Assembly: GCA_011799875.1 (NCBI GenBank)
Contig: CM022302.1
Span: forward strand, 303,873,048-303,937,047
From: Thinopyrum elongatum
Lineage: Eukaryota > Streptophyta > Magnoliopsida > Poales > Poaceae
Length of the DNA stretch: 64,000 nt
Reading direction: 5' to 3'
Shown: positions 1 through 10,641 of the stretch, piece after piece
Layout: the number at the start of each line of letters is the position of its first letter
Numbering within the stretch: the stretch's first letter is position 1
Made by a program: the position numbers and the translations under genes
The notes under the pieces: generated by a model
Told to the model about the DNA's origin: nothing
Seen by the model: only the letters and a program-made list of their open reading frames with translations
The model's database searches: none

Positions 1-2566
1 TCGCCGCACCCGGCAAGGATATCGGGCCAAGCCAGCCTGCCGACGAGTCAGGCAGCTCGGAGGATGAGGGCTCCTCTTCCGAGGATGAGGGCTCCTCTTC
101 CGATGAGAGCTCCACCTCCTCCCCCTCCTCACACGGAGGCGGACTTTGATTTTTCCGCTCTCAGCGAAGAGGACGACGAGGAAGAGTAAGTTCCCTTGCC
201 GCGACCCTCAATCTTTGTAAGGTTTTGTTTCTGTCCTCACTTGTCGCGCTCCGGCCTTGCTTCCGCAGGGAGGAAACCTTGGCGGAGAGGACAAGGAAGA
301 GAGCTAAGGTCTCGACGAGCAAGACCGTGGTGGTCGTCGAAGATGAGCCTACGGCAACCACCGGGGGAGCGTCTGAGACCATGCCGACCAGCTCGGAGCC
401 CAGCCCTCGTCGCAGCCCCCAGCGCAGCCCCCAGCGTAAGTATTTCAACTACCTTTCGCTGGCGGTCGCTGAGGGACAAGCATTTTGTCACTGACATCTT
501 TGGGCGTGTAGGAGAGGAGCAGCAAGTGGAGCCATCTGAAGGTGCTCCAGAAGTACCACCCCCCTCGACCACACCGCCAAGGAGAAGATCTCCAGTAAAG
601 GCTCCCACTAGTGAGCCGAGCCACGAAGAGGAGCCGGCAAGCGCCGAAGCGCCAAGCACCAGCGCTGGCGACCCCACCCCAATGACAAACGTTGACGGGG
701 GAGGGGAGCCCACCGCTCCTGAGCTCAACACGGGTAAACCCACTTGCCGCAAAACTCTTTCTGCTTTCTTTCTTTTGTCTTCTTGAATTTCTTCCTGAAG
801 CTCTTTTTGCTTTACTTCTCGGGTTGGCAGAGCCCTCCTCGGTGGAGCCAATGAACATTGACTCTTCTGCCGAGGAGAACACCGCAGGTGCCGTCGACGA
901 CGAGGCCGCCAAGGCCGCCGCTGCCAAGGCCGACAAGCTGGCAGCCGACAAGCTTGCCGACGAAGAAGCTGCCAGGGCTGCCGAAGAGGCCGGCAAGGCC
1001 GCCGAGGATAATACCGCCAAGGCGCCCACCGATGAAGCCGCCAAGGCTGCTGAAGCTGAGGCCGCCCAGAAGGCTGCTGAGGAGGCCGGCGAGGGAGCCG
1101 GTGGTCGTACTGACGGCCCTGAGGCCACAGGAGCGCCAGGCGCTACTCCGACCACGGGTCCCTCAACCACTGACGAGGCGGCAGCGCCCAACTCGCCTCC
1201 GCCAAGCAAATACATCCGGGTCGGCGAGAACGTCTACGTCAGCCTCCCTTGGACACTGGGCTCCAGAGCGCCAACCGAGGAGGATGTTGTGGACGAGGAG
1301 ATCCTTGCCGCTGCCGGGCTCCAGCTTGTGGATGCGCCAGGCGCCAGCAGCAGCACGTCTGAAGAGGAGCAACTGCTTCAAAAGCTGCTGAATCTTCATC
1401 GCGCCCGACGGGAGAAGCTAGCTTCCAGGGAGGCGCTCATCGAGAAGGCCGAAGCTGACATGTTGAGGCGCGCGGAGATCTTGGCGGACGTCCGCGCGCG
1501 ATCTCTTAATGCGTTAGAGGTCAAGCGGGCACAGCTGGCCGAAGAACGGCAGGCCCTCCTCCTGATGAAGCAAGACATTGAACAAAAGCAGGAGGAGACC
1601 GCCAAGGAGTTGTCTGCTCAGGCCGGTGATCTGAATCAGCGGAAAGTGGACCTTGATGCCCACGAAGAGGAACTTGCCGAGCGCAAGAAGAAACTTGCCG
1701 AAACCCTCCAGCAGAAAGACGAGGAGGTGGCAAGACTTGTCGCAGAGCGGACCCAGGGGCAGGCACAAAAACACCAGAAGGAAATCGAAGCCTTGGCCCA
1801 AGAGTACGCCAGCAAGTTGGTGGAGGCCACCAATGCTGTCGCTGCTGCAGAAGTGAACAGGAAGGAAACGGAGGAGAAAGTGGCAAGACTAGAGGCTGCC
1901 CTCAAGGCAAACAGTGACAAGCTCTCAACGCTTGAAAGTGAGAGGGCAAAGGTGACCCACACTTTGGCGGAGATGCAAGTTACCATAGCCAAGAAGAACA
2001 ATCTGCTTGCCGCCGCCAACGACTCCAGAGCAGACCTGAAGCTGAAGCTGACCACGCTGAAGGAGACGCTCGACACCACCAGAAAGCGCGAAGGGCTTCT
2101 AATGACAGAGCTCCAGAAGGAAAAGGGTCTACTTCAAGACGCTATTGCAACCCACAAGAAGTTCAGGGATAACGTGGGGATCTTCACAGACAGGCTTGCC
2201 AGCGCCGCCGAGGACATCGACAAGGAGCTGACTGCCCTGAAGGTGCCGGACTTCGGGTACTCCACCGACAAGAACACGCAAACTAGCATCAAGCTAGCCG
2301 AGTTCTTCGACGGAGTAGTAGAAGCACTCCAACAGCTCCAAGTCAATCACAAGGCTCAACTGGCCGACGAGTCACGCAGGCTTTGCCGGGGTGTTCTCCG
2401 GAGGTTGCTAGTGAAGATAGCATACAGAAACTCGGGCGTCGACTTCAGCAACATCTTCAAAAGCTTGCCGAAGGGATACGACCCCGCGCCACTAGAGGCC
2501 CTTGTCGCGCCCATCGTGGAGAGGGTGGACCATATCCAGAGAGTCGAAGGCGAGCACCGCAATTAG
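1..2566 (+). CDS. Spliced antisense gene of element A (coiled-coil protein, 5' end outside window)
   Basis: Four exons read in one frame: 1-185, 269-435, 512-733 and 831-2566 (stop TAG 2564-2566), 770 codons including the stop. Introns are 186-268, 436-511 and 734-830 (76-97 bp), each with GT and AG ends; two donors read GTAAGT. Exon 1 ends in a proline-rich then acidic stretch (ADFDFSALSEEDDEEE). Exons 2-3 are low-complexity S/P/T/E-rich. Exon 4 has an Ala/Glu/Lys-rich N-part, then a long heptad-like coiled coil (about 1380-2160), then a conserved-looking C-terminal domain (about 2160-2560, from KFRDNVGIF). It faces pol and ends 855 bp from the pol stop. Tat elements are known to carry such antisense ORFs; the function is unknown. 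An N-terminal gypsy-type transposon domain, as in F, would be expected upstream of position 1. No internal stop is visible. Confidence 0.8.
61..112 (+). repeat. 21-bp in-frame tandem repeat in the antisense gene
   Basis: A 21-bp unit (aggatgagggctcctcttcc plus one base) occurs about two and a half times in exon 1 of the antisense gene. It encodes a repeated RMRAPLP heptapeptide just before the acidic end of the exon. The matching place in element B has a single MRTPTPPP, so the expansion is specific to A among the copies seen here. Confidence 0.7.
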
Positions 2567-3420
2567 AGAGCCCATTCTTCTCCCTCCTTGCCGCCGCTAG
2601 ACATGTTAAAGAACAATCTGTTTAAGCCGCGGCAACTTATCTTGTAATATAAGTTGCAATATTTTGGAGTTAATGCATGTCATCTCCCTTGAGCAATTTC
2701 TTTCTTTGTGTGTACTTGCCCTACGCTTATAGGGAACTTGCCGGTGCGCGCACCATTGCCGCGAGCGCTGGGTGCGGGACTTCAGCAGCCTGCTGGCGGT
2801 GCCGCTGCCGGCAAGCAACCTTGTCGCGCTCAGTGCAGCCACTTAGGTTGTTGAGCGGACTCGAAACAAGGTAAGGGCGCGACCAATTACGCTTAGGTTC
2901 CGTCGCGTACAGGTTTACCATACAAAGATTAGTATCGTTCAAGTAAAATAACCTTGAAAATAAAAAAGAAATTTGATTGTTCAAACTTTGGCACTTAGCT
3001 TTGTCGCTGATCTCTCCGCGGCAAGGTCTTGTCACTGCTCGCCGCTGCCTTCTTCCCGGCAAGGCAAGGCAAAGTTTCTTTGAACGACGCCTGGTCCACG
3101 CCTGGTCCATATCATTATCCCATCCCCCCCGGCAAACTTGTGCGCGAGGGAAGCTTCTGTCTCTTTGAGAAAAAGAAAGAAGAGAAAATAAAGATATAGG
3201 AGCTTGGCGGCTCGTTAATGCTTACCGGGGAGGCTGTACTGCACAGTATGTCAGATAATCATGCAAAATAAAAGTAAACATGAAATCGTCAAAAACTGCG
3301 AAATACAAAAGCTTTATTTATGCGCAGGGTCTGCGCCTGGCTTTGTACAAAGGATTACATGCAACAGCGGCAATACTTGTACAAAGGGTGGTTGCCGGGG
3401 AAGGGCCCGGCAACCGCGCC
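2567..3420. other. Intergenic space between convergent antisense gene and pol of A
   Basis: This 854-bp gap separates two genes that end facing each other. AT-rich tracts (for example around 2641-2665) could hold 3' ends for the plus-strand gene, and the AT-rich stretch near 3300-3320 could do so for pol. Short minus-strand similarity to element C (61060-61175) shows that the last 150 bp is conserved between the two elements. No further gene is seen. Confidence 0.6.
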
Positions 3421-5031
3421 TTATGGAAAAAACTTACGAAGATGCTCAATGTTCCAGGAATTGATCACTGGAATGCCATCCTCGGTCTCCAGGCGGACAG
3501 CGCCGGGCCTGGTGACTCGTTTCACCCGATAAGGGCCTTCCCACTTTGGCGTCAACTTGTTTGAATTCTTGGCCGACTGAACGCGCCGAAGAACAAGGTC
3601 GCCTTCCTCGAGACTTCTGGCATTAACTTTGCGGCTATGGTAGCAACGCAAAGCTTGCTGGTAGCGAGCAGCTCTCACAGCAGCCTGAAGACGATCCTCG
3701 TCGAGGAGCACAGCGTCATCTTGCCGCAGTTGCTCTTGCTCAAGCTCATCGTAAGCGAGCACTCGAGGTGACCCGTATACGAGTTCCGTGGGGAGAACTG
3801 CCTCTGCTCCATAAACTAGAGCAAAAGGCGTCTGGCCAGTAGCTCGATTTGGCGTCGTCCTGATCGACCAAAGAACCACTGGCAGCTCCTCGATCCAGTT
3901 CTTGCCGCACTTGCGCAGCCTGTCGAAAGTTCTCGTCTTGAGCCCACGCAACACTTCAGCATTTGCCCTTTCAGCTTGACCGTTGCTTCGGGGGTGAGCA
4001 ACAGAAGCGAAACAGACCTTGGCGCCAAGGTCTTCGACATACTGCATGAAGGCGTGGCTCGTGAACTGGGTACCGTTGTCGGTGATGATCCTGTTAGGAA
4101 CACCAAAGCGACAAACAATTCCCTTGAAGAACTTGATGGCTGATTGTGCTGTCACCTTCCTCACTGCTTCCACTTCCGGCCACTTCGTAAACTTGTCGAT
4201 GGCCACATACAAGTACTCGAAGCCCCCGGTGGCACGGGGAAAGGGGCCGAGGATGTCGAGCCCCCAGACCGAAAATGGCCAGGAGAGAGGGATTGTCTGG
4301 AGAGTTTGAGCTGGCTGATGAATCTGCTTGGAATGAAACTGGCACGCTTCACACTTGGTTACTAGTGCAGTTGCATCCTGGAGGGCGGTGGGCCAAAAGA
4401 AACCTTGCCGGAAAGCCTTTCCAGCAAGGGCTCTTGACCCTATGTGGTGACCACATATGCCTCCATGAATCTCCGCCAACAGCTCCTGTCCTTCTTCCCG
4501 GGGAATACACTTCAATTTCGCACCGTTTGGTCTTTTTCTGCACAGCATGTCATCGACAAATTGATACATATTGGACCGTCGGGCTACTTTCTCCGCTTCT
4601 TCCTGCTCTTCGGGAAGTTCTCCTGTCTGAAGGAAACGGACAATCTGCTGCGCCCACGCTGGAGCCTGTGGCTCGACAACGAGGACTAAAGGCATTTCTT
4701 CTGCTGCGGGAACATCAGGCCCTACGGCAGGAGCTTGTCGCTCTACCAGAGCCGGCCGTTCCCCGACGAGCTTGGCGGGAACAGCCGCTTCAACGACAAG
4801 AGCCTGGGGCCCTGCTGGAGCTTGCTGTCCTTCAATAAGCTCGTCGGGAGCAGTTGCTTCAACGACGGCAGCCCAAGGCCTCGTCGGAGCATCTTGCTCC
4901 TCAGCGCTTCGATCAGGAGCGCCTGCTTCAACGACAAGGACCCGAAGTCTTGTCGGAGCAAGTTGCCCCTTTGCCTCTTGCCTAGGAGCACCCGCTTCAA
5001 TGACAAGAGCGTGAGGCCTTGTCGGAGCAAG
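3421..5031 (-). CDS. Integrase and upstream linker of element A pol
   Basis: Minus-strand frame open from 5031 to the stop at 3421-3423. From the N-terminal side it has a 23-residue repeat linker (5031-4700), then the HHCC zinc-binding region (HHIGSRALAGKAF to CEACQFHS), then the DDE catalytic core: LDILGPF, TDNGTQF and GQAERAN supply the three acidic residues. The C-terminus ends HLRKFFP with no chromodomain. Integrase inserts the cDNA into the host genome. The frame is closed by a stop at 5032-5034, and 5146-5345 is foreign, so it is not continuous with RT here. Catalytic residues all look intact. An internal Met at 4695 is not a true start; in a live element this would be released from the polyprotein. 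Confidence 0.88.
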   Translation of the reverse strand, partial: LAPTRPHALVIEAGAPRQEAKGQLAPTRLRVLVVEAGAPDRSAEEQDAPTRPWAAVVEATAPDELIEGQQAPAGPQALVVEAAVPAKLVGERPALVERQAPAVGPDVPAAEEMPLVLVVEPQAPAWAQQIVRFLQTGELPEEQEEAEKVARRSNMYQFVDDMLCRKRPNGAKLKCIPREEGQELLAEIHGGICGHHIGSRALAGKAFRQGFFWPTALQDATALVTKCEACQFHSKQIHQPAQTLQTIPLSWPFSVWGLDILGPFPRATGGFEYLYVAIDKFTKWPEVEAVRKVTAQSAIKFFKGIVCRFGVPNRIITDNGTQFTSHAFMQYVEDLGAKVCFASVAHPRSNGQAERANAEVLRGLKTRTFDRLRKCGKNWIEELPVVLWSIRTTPNRATGQTPFALVYGAEAVLPTELVYGSPRVLAYDELEQEQLRQDDAVLLDEDRLQAAVRAARYQQALRCYHSRKVNARSLEEGDLVLRRVQSAKNSNKLTPKWEGPYRVKRVTRPGAVRLETEDGIPVINSWNIEHLRKFFP

Positions 5032-5043
5032 TTACCCCTCTGC
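4728..5043 (-). repeat. 69-bp (23-codon) tandem repeat in the RNase H-integrase linker
   Basis: Unit starts (plus-strand cttcaa motif) fall at 4788, 4857, 4926 and 4995, exactly 69 bp apart, with a weaker diverged unit before 4788. On the minus strand the unit is in the integrase frame and encodes a Pro/Ala-rich repeat with core APTRP...LVVEA. The corresponding linker of element C (about 62400-62610) lacks it. The fourth copy is cut by a stop at 5032-5034. Confidence 0.85.
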
Positions 5044-5145
5044 ATCTTTGGCGCTGGCTTTGGCAGCCTTCTTGCCGGCGGCTTCGGGGAGCTCTGCCGG
5101 GAAGTAGTCGCCAGAAGCCAACTTCCTCTTCCTGCCTTGCCCTAC

Positions 5146-5345
5146 TGATGGCGTCACGGATGACGGTCGCACGAAGAGCAAATCTAGCGAAGAACACGAC
5201 AGTGCACGAGAGAGATTTACCCAGGTTCGGGCCGCACGGATGCGTAAAACCCTACTCCTGCTTTTTGGTTTATTATCTATATGATTGTTCTAGCTCCAGG
5301 AGCGCTACAGTACCGAGCAGCTGCGTACCATACTGGAGTTCTCCA
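5146..5345 (-). mobile_element. LTR-like fragment inside pol of A
   Basis: The minus strand carries an AGCAGGAGTAGGGTTTTA tract and a GGCCCGAACCTGGGTAAA tract. These match the 3' part of the C LTR (57980-58075) in order and orientation. They replace the C-terminal half of RNase H and the start of the linker. I find no clear TG..CA ends or duplication, so it is a rearrangement scar or truncated LTR end rather than a clean solo LTR. Confidence 0.6.
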
Positions 5346-6835
5346 TCCCCCTGTTCCTTGGGAAAGTGCATTTGGACCACGTACTTGAGGTGCTCTCCGG
5401 TGGGTGCGACAAGCAGTACGCCAGCACCGGCGCCATGCAGCGAAAAGGCACCGTCAAAGTACATAAGCCACTCTTTGCTTGTCTCCTTGCCGGGGAGAGT
5501 CGTCTCTGGGATTTCTTCGTCTGGCGTTGGTGTCCATTCTGTGACAAACTCTGCCAAAACTCGGCTCTGTATGGTTGATGTACTCTCAAACTTGAGACCA
5601 AAGCTCGACAACTCCAACGCCCACTCGACAATCCTGCCTGTCGCTTCTGGATTTTGCAAAATCCTTTTCAGCGGGAAGCGAGTGACGACGGTAACTTCAT
5701 GTGCTTGAAAGTAATGGCGCAGCTTTCTCGAGGCCATGAGAAGGCCGAAAAGCAGCTTCTGCACACCAGAATACCTTGACCTAGCTCCCTGCAAAAGAGA
5801 GCTCACAAAGTAGACCGGGCGCTGCACCATTTTCTTCTTTTGTATCACTTCGCCTGACTGCGCAGACGAATCCTTGTCGGCAGCAAAACTTGCCGGGGGA
5901 GCCCCCAGCTTGTCGCTGGACGTGCTTGCCGCAGTTACTGCCTCCTCATCCACCTCTCTCTCCGCTACTAGCGCAGCACTAACCACTTGATTGGTTGCCG
6001 CTAGATACAGCAACAACTTCTCTTGTGGTTTAGGTGCGACAAGTATTGGAGGAGAGGAGAGGTATCTCTTCAAGTCTTGCAGCGCTGCCTCCGCCTCCGG
6101 AGTCCATTTTAATGGACCTGCCTTTTTTAAGATTTTGAAAAATGGCAGGGCGCGCTCAGCTGACTTGGAGATAAACCTACTGAGAGCAGCAACACAGCCG
6201 GCAAGTCGTCGTACATCCTTGACGCGCTTCGGTGCTTCAATTTGCTCAATGGCTTTGATCTTGTCAGGATTGGCTTCAATTCCGCGTTGAGACACAAAGA
6301 ACCCGAGAAGCTTGCCGGAGGGAACTCCAAACACGCACTTCTCGGGGTTGAGCTTCAGGTTGATCTTGCGCAGATTTACAAAAGTTTCTTCTAGATCTTG
6401 AACCAAAGTAGCCCTGTCCTTGCTTTTGACCACTATATCGTCCATATAGGCTTCCACATTTCTGTGCAGCTGAGGCTCAAAAGCAATCTGGACGGCTCTT
6501 GCAAATGTTGAACCAGCATTTTTCAAACCAAATGGCATACGTACGAAACAGTATGTGCCACAGGGTGTGATAAATGCGGTATTTTCCTCATCTTCCTCAG
6601 CCATGAAGATTTGATGATACCCTGAATATGCGTCAAGAAATGAAAGCAAATCACATCCTGCCGTGGAGTCAACAATCTGGTCTATGCGGGGCAAAGGAAA
6701 TGGGTCTTTGGGACAAGCTTTATTGACATCAGTGAAATCAATACAAAGCCTCCATTTTCCATTCGCTTTGCGCACGACAACAGGATTGGCCAACCACGTA
6801 GGATGGAGCACTCCCCTGACAAGAGTTGTCTCTCC
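5346..6835 (-). CDS. Reverse transcriptase and N-terminal RNase H of element A (partial)
   Basis: The minus-strand open frame runs 6868 to 5273; the recognisable pol part is about 6835-5346. Motifs in order: WLANPVVV and GKWRLCIDFTDVNKACPKD, PLPRIDQ, FLDAYSGYHQI, PFGLKNAGSTFAR, and the catalytic AYMDDIVV box with both aspartates. These are followed by thumb/connection and the RNase H start at MYFDGAFSLHGAG. RT copies the element RNA into DNA; RNase H removes the RNA strand. RNase H stops after about 30 residues where LTR-like sequence takes over, so RNase H cannot be active from this copy. The N-terminal 15 or so residues before VLHPTWLANP are probably LTR-derived. Gag and protease are absent. 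Confidence 0.85.
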
Positions 6836-6869
6836 ATCTATGCCGTTCGCCCATCTACCTCTTATCATC

Positions 6870-7264
6870 TTGACATGATCTAGGGACAGGTTTCATTAAA
6901 GTTGTGTCTTCAGCGGTGAGCTGACACGTGCCCAGACAAGACTCACCTAACTACCTACCCGCTCGACACCTATGCGATAAGTGACAACCTAGTCGATGAG
7001 GTGGAGCGGTGGCAAGGTAGTGGGATTCTTGCCAGGCTCGGAGCTTGCCGGGTCTTGGCTAGCTTGCTGGCAAGGATCTTGCCAGCAACCTCAAGCTTGA
7101 TATTCTGTTCTTCTGGTCTCTTGCTCGGATGCCTTCTTTGCATCTTGTCAACTAGTCTTGATCTTGTCCTGAGTTGTCTCCCGACAAGCCTTGTAGTCGG
7201 GAATGTTGCTATTGCCTGTGCACAAGTCTGGGGTACTAAGGACCCAAATCTTAGTACAACGACA
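6870..7264 (-). mobile_element. 3' LTR (partial) of element B
   Basis: The minus strand begins TGTCGTTG at 7264, directly after a purine-rich tract. It shares a pattern with the C LTR: a TGTCG start, the GGTGGAGCGGTGG-type segment (near 7000 versus 58525) and the nearby 'ataagtgac' segment. Only the first 400 bp or so is LTR; at about 6835-6870 it passes into RT of element A. The far end may be the fragment at 5146-5345, with pol between. Confidence 0.6.
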
Positions 7265-7290
7265 GGAGCCCCCGGGCCTAGGCCACACAC
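7265..7290 (-). other. Polypurine tract next to the B 3' LTR
   Basis: On the minus strand the sequence GGCCTAGGCCCGGGGGCTCC immediately precedes TGTCGTTG. The same G-rich block precedes the C LTR (58818-58840). This is the expected site where plus-strand DNA synthesis is primed. Confidence 0.6.
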
Positions 7291-7496
7291 GAATGCGAGG
7301 CGTCGTTGGGCTAGGCACAAACAATGCACAAGCATGCGTGGTAGAGGATAACTGTCATAATCTTCTCTTTAACTATGCCCCCACGACGCGCATTAAATGC
7401 GGAACGTGGGAGGGTGGGATGAAATGGTTGTATTGGTAGTGCGCCTACAAAAGCGCATCCACGTCGGATAGTAAAGAGCCAGTCCTGCGCCTTCCC

Positions 7497-7506
7497 CATA
7501 AAAAGG
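7497..7506 (+). promoter_or_regulatory. TATA box of the antisense gene in element B
   Basis: The sequence CATAAAAAGG lies about 230 bp inside the element from the polypurine tract, on the strand of the antisense gene and about 70 bp before its first coding-like stretch. Element C has TATAAAAAGG in the equivalent place, and F has CTATAAAG before its antisense gene. The shared position supports a dedicated promoter. Confidence 0.55.
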
Positions 7507-7569
7507 AATCTGCAAAGGGCGCTGCTCATTTACCTCCCCTCTTTCCAATCTCGCAAGCCGCCATCGTCT

Positions 7570-10500
7570 TCCTCCCTGTGCCCAAAACAGAGCACAGTTC
7601 ATCCATCCGCCGCTCCTACACACCCGCTCCTCCTCAGCCTCCGTTCTTCAGCCGCCATCGCCCCAAAACGAGCAAGGACAAGGCGAAGAAGGTCGTCGAC
7701 CCGGACGTAGAGGCGAGGAAGGAAGCTCTGGTGGAGGCGCAGACACAGCACGTCATCCTCAAGCTCCCATGTGCTTCCCGGCTCCGTCAAGGGCAACACA
7801 GACAAATTCCCCTTCTTCGTTGCTTATTTTTACTGCAGACTCGGCCCCTTTTCTCTGATTTCTTCAATGACATCATGTACTCATATGGTTTCCACCTTCT
7901 TGATTTCACACCGAACATTGTAACATGCATGTCTGTCTTTGCGCATCTTTAAAAAAAATTCCAGAGTTGTCCCCAACACTGCCCTCTTCCGCCACTACTT
8001 CATCCCCCGCATTGAAATAAGGACGCCCTTTCTGGAGCTATCACTTGGATCCGAAGGGGTTGGAATAAGGACATATACCCAGAGGGGAATCTTCACCGGA
8101 ATGGGATGAGTGGCGAGGAGATTGGTGCTGGATCAAGGAGGCAGATTTCCCGCCGTTCTGTTTGCCTCGGAAGACGAAGGTAGTCCGTGGCAAGGACTGG
8201 AATGACCTCGACAAGGATGACGAGTAGCTCACTGTTGCCGTGACCAGAATCCATTGCCTTAGGGCTGCCGGGTTCACAATCGAGATGGTTCGTGCAGATT
8301 TCCTCCATCGCCGAATCACCCCACTGCAGAACAAGGGAAGAACTGCTTGGGAGTTCAAAAACGCTGCGGACATCATGAGGTTGCACCCTGGGCTAAACAA
8401 CAACTTGACGTTCTGCAGCACACTTCACTCTACCATGCACTATTCAGACCAGACGGCAAGTACAGGTTGCCGGTGAACATAGTCCCTCTGTGCAACAACT
8501 CGTCCTTCAGCTAAATCATAGCTATGATGCCAGAGTGTAATGCACATGGTGTTGTCGGAACTTGGGATGAGCCGCCTAAAGAGCGCGTGCAGGAATTCTC
8601 TGACACGTTGACGTAGAGGACCATCATGGAAGAAACAAAGCTCGTCCACCCCACCACCGACGAGGAAGTGGCTTACATTGCCAGCAGGGCAGAGGAAGCA
8701 AGGCTAGCTGAAGAGGCGGGCAACTTTGGTTGCCTGGTGGCTGAGGGCAATGAAGAAGGAGTATGGATGCCTGAGGAAGATCATGCCGATGAGGGTGAAG
8801 CCGCCAAGGAGCAGGGCAATGAGGCTGTCGGGAACTCTACTAGCAAGGACATAGCCCAGGAGCGGCTGTATGAGGAGCCCCCTGCTCCGTCCAAGAAACA
8901 ACGTGTCCTTCGAAAAGCCGCCTTAAGAAATCCAGTGCATCCATCCTCTTCAAGCGACAAGGTTACCAACAAGAAGGCGACCAGCAAGGATTCACAGTGG
9001 CAAGGAGCTCAACAGCAGCCCACACGACATACAAGGCATGCAGCCGCACCGAGAACTAGAGCAGCGGGGTCATTGCAACCTACAGCTGCTGCTACAGCCA
9101 AGCACATGAGGACTCCTACCCCACCTCCCTGCACCAATACTGCAGCAGAAGTCGATTTTGACATTTCTTCTTTTATTGAAGGTGAAGCAGAAGAAGAGTA
9201 AGAGCTCTTGCCACATTCTTTAATCTTTGACTTTCTTGATTTAGTGATCTAACTTGTTTTATCTTGTCTTGTTTGTTTTCTGCAGAGATGCAGAAACACT
9301 GGCAGAAAGGCAGGCGAAGAGAGCAAAGACCTCGACGGGCGATGAGCCATCGGCAAGCACCGTGGCCAATCCAGAGATCGTCGTCATCAGTCCGGAGCTC
9401 AGTCCTCGATGCAGCCCCCAGCGTGAGTCCATCACTCATTTTCCACTGGCGAGCATTGGTGTGAAAATCTACAGCGCTGACATCAACGAGCTTGTAGAAG
9501 GGAGGCACCAAGGAAATCAACCAGAAGTGAATCTTGACATCCTGTCCTCGTCAACCACACTGCCCGGAGACGGCTCTTCAGCAAGGGCCTCCACTGATGA
9601 GCCCGTCCACGTTGAGGAGCCAGCAAGCACAAGTGCTGGCAGCAATGCGACGGAAACTAACGTTGCCGGAGGAGAAGGAGTCACTCCTTAAGAGTCCCAC
9701 ACAAGTGATCCACTTGCTTTTGAGCATTTATTTTTTCTTCATTGTTTTTGTTTTCTTGATCTTAGCTTTGAATTCATTTTGTTCTTATTCTCCATCTTTA
9801 GACCCGCCCCCAGCTGACGATATAAACATTGATGTTGATGTCGTGGGGATCGCCAAGGATGCCGCTATTGAGGCCGACAATATTGCTGCCAACGAGGCCA
9901 CCAGGGTTGCGCACGAAGAGGCCGCCAAGAAAGCTGCCGAGGAGGCCAGCAGTGAGTCCATAGGGGGCACTGATGGCATTCCTTCCACAGGAGCGCTTGG
10001 CGCTAACCCATCCACGAGGGCGTCAATTCCCGGCAAGGCTGTTGCGAGGATCAACCTTCAACATCTGAAGATCCTCCAGCAAGTAGATACCTCAAGGTTT
10101 GCAACACGTGAGCATTCCAGGCATGACAAGCATTGGGGTGCCAACTAAAGGAGAATTTTTTTATGAAGACATCATCACTATTGTAGGGCTCAAAATTGTT
10201 GATGAACCACGCATCAGCAGCAGTGAGACACAAGAAGAGCAACTCCTCCAGGCCATGAGCAGCAATTTCCAACAGCTCTAGGTACTTTTCCGCAACCGGA
10301 CATATAGCTTGGACTCTAGAGCGGTAGTTATAGAAGTAGCAGAAACAATCTTTCAGAAGCGCATTGAGAATACGCAAATCTGGTATGCGGAAGCTATTCA
10401 AGAAGTGACCAACTACCGAGACCTACTGACCAAATATTAGGAAAAGTTTGTGCTAGAGAAGTCTGATACTGAGAAGACCCAAGAGGAGGCCAAACAAAGG

Positions 10501-10641
10501 ATATCATCGGAAGATGCTGTGTTGAACAGGCGCAAGATTGGTCTTAACACCCATCAAGAGGACCTTGCCGTGCGCGAGGCAACATGTGCCGCCAAGCTTT
10601 GCGGCCAAGATGAAGAAATTGAGAGTCTTGTCCCACAGCGG
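7570..10641 (+). pseudogene. Decayed antisense gene of element B
   Basis: This is a homologue of the spliced gene of A plus the upstream part A lacks here. About 7978-8470 resembles the plant gypsy-type transposon protein (ALFRHYFIPRIE; RLHPGLNNN) but contains stops. 8626-9197 is open and ends DFDISSFIEGEAEEE, matching the A exon end. Intron 9198-9286, exon 9287-9422, intron 9423-9497 and exon 9498-9704 follow with conserved GT/AG positions. A TAA at 9689-9691 lies in the third of these exons. The last part (9802-10641) contains A/E-rich and coiled-coil segments with further stops, and is cut off by insertion of element S. Gene decay with intron positions kept indicates common descent with A. 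Confidence 0.75.

Larger units (their letters stand above)
1..6835 (-). mobile_element. Element A: Tat-like Gypsy LTR retrotransposon, partial
   Basis: Read on the minus strand the order is reverse transcriptase, RNase H (partial), a repeat-bearing linker, integrase, then a gene on the opposite strand. RT before integrase places it in Ty3/Gypsy; the oppositely oriented gene downstream of integrase and the lack of a chromodomain are known features of the Tat lineage (Grande/RIRE2 type). No gag or protease is present: pol begins abruptly near 6835 where LTR-like sequence starts. The 3' LTR would lie before position 1. Inside pol, 5146-5345 is LTR-like and replaces the C-terminal half of RNase H. 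The copy is therefore rearranged, although RT and integrase still read well. The exact family was not determined. Confidence 0.85.

Noticed and set aside
196..1391. Unspliced ORFs over the first kilobase on both strands
   Set aside because: Shadows of the spliced gene; the exon model explains the conserved frame and the GT/AG sites, and the unspliced frames run through introns.
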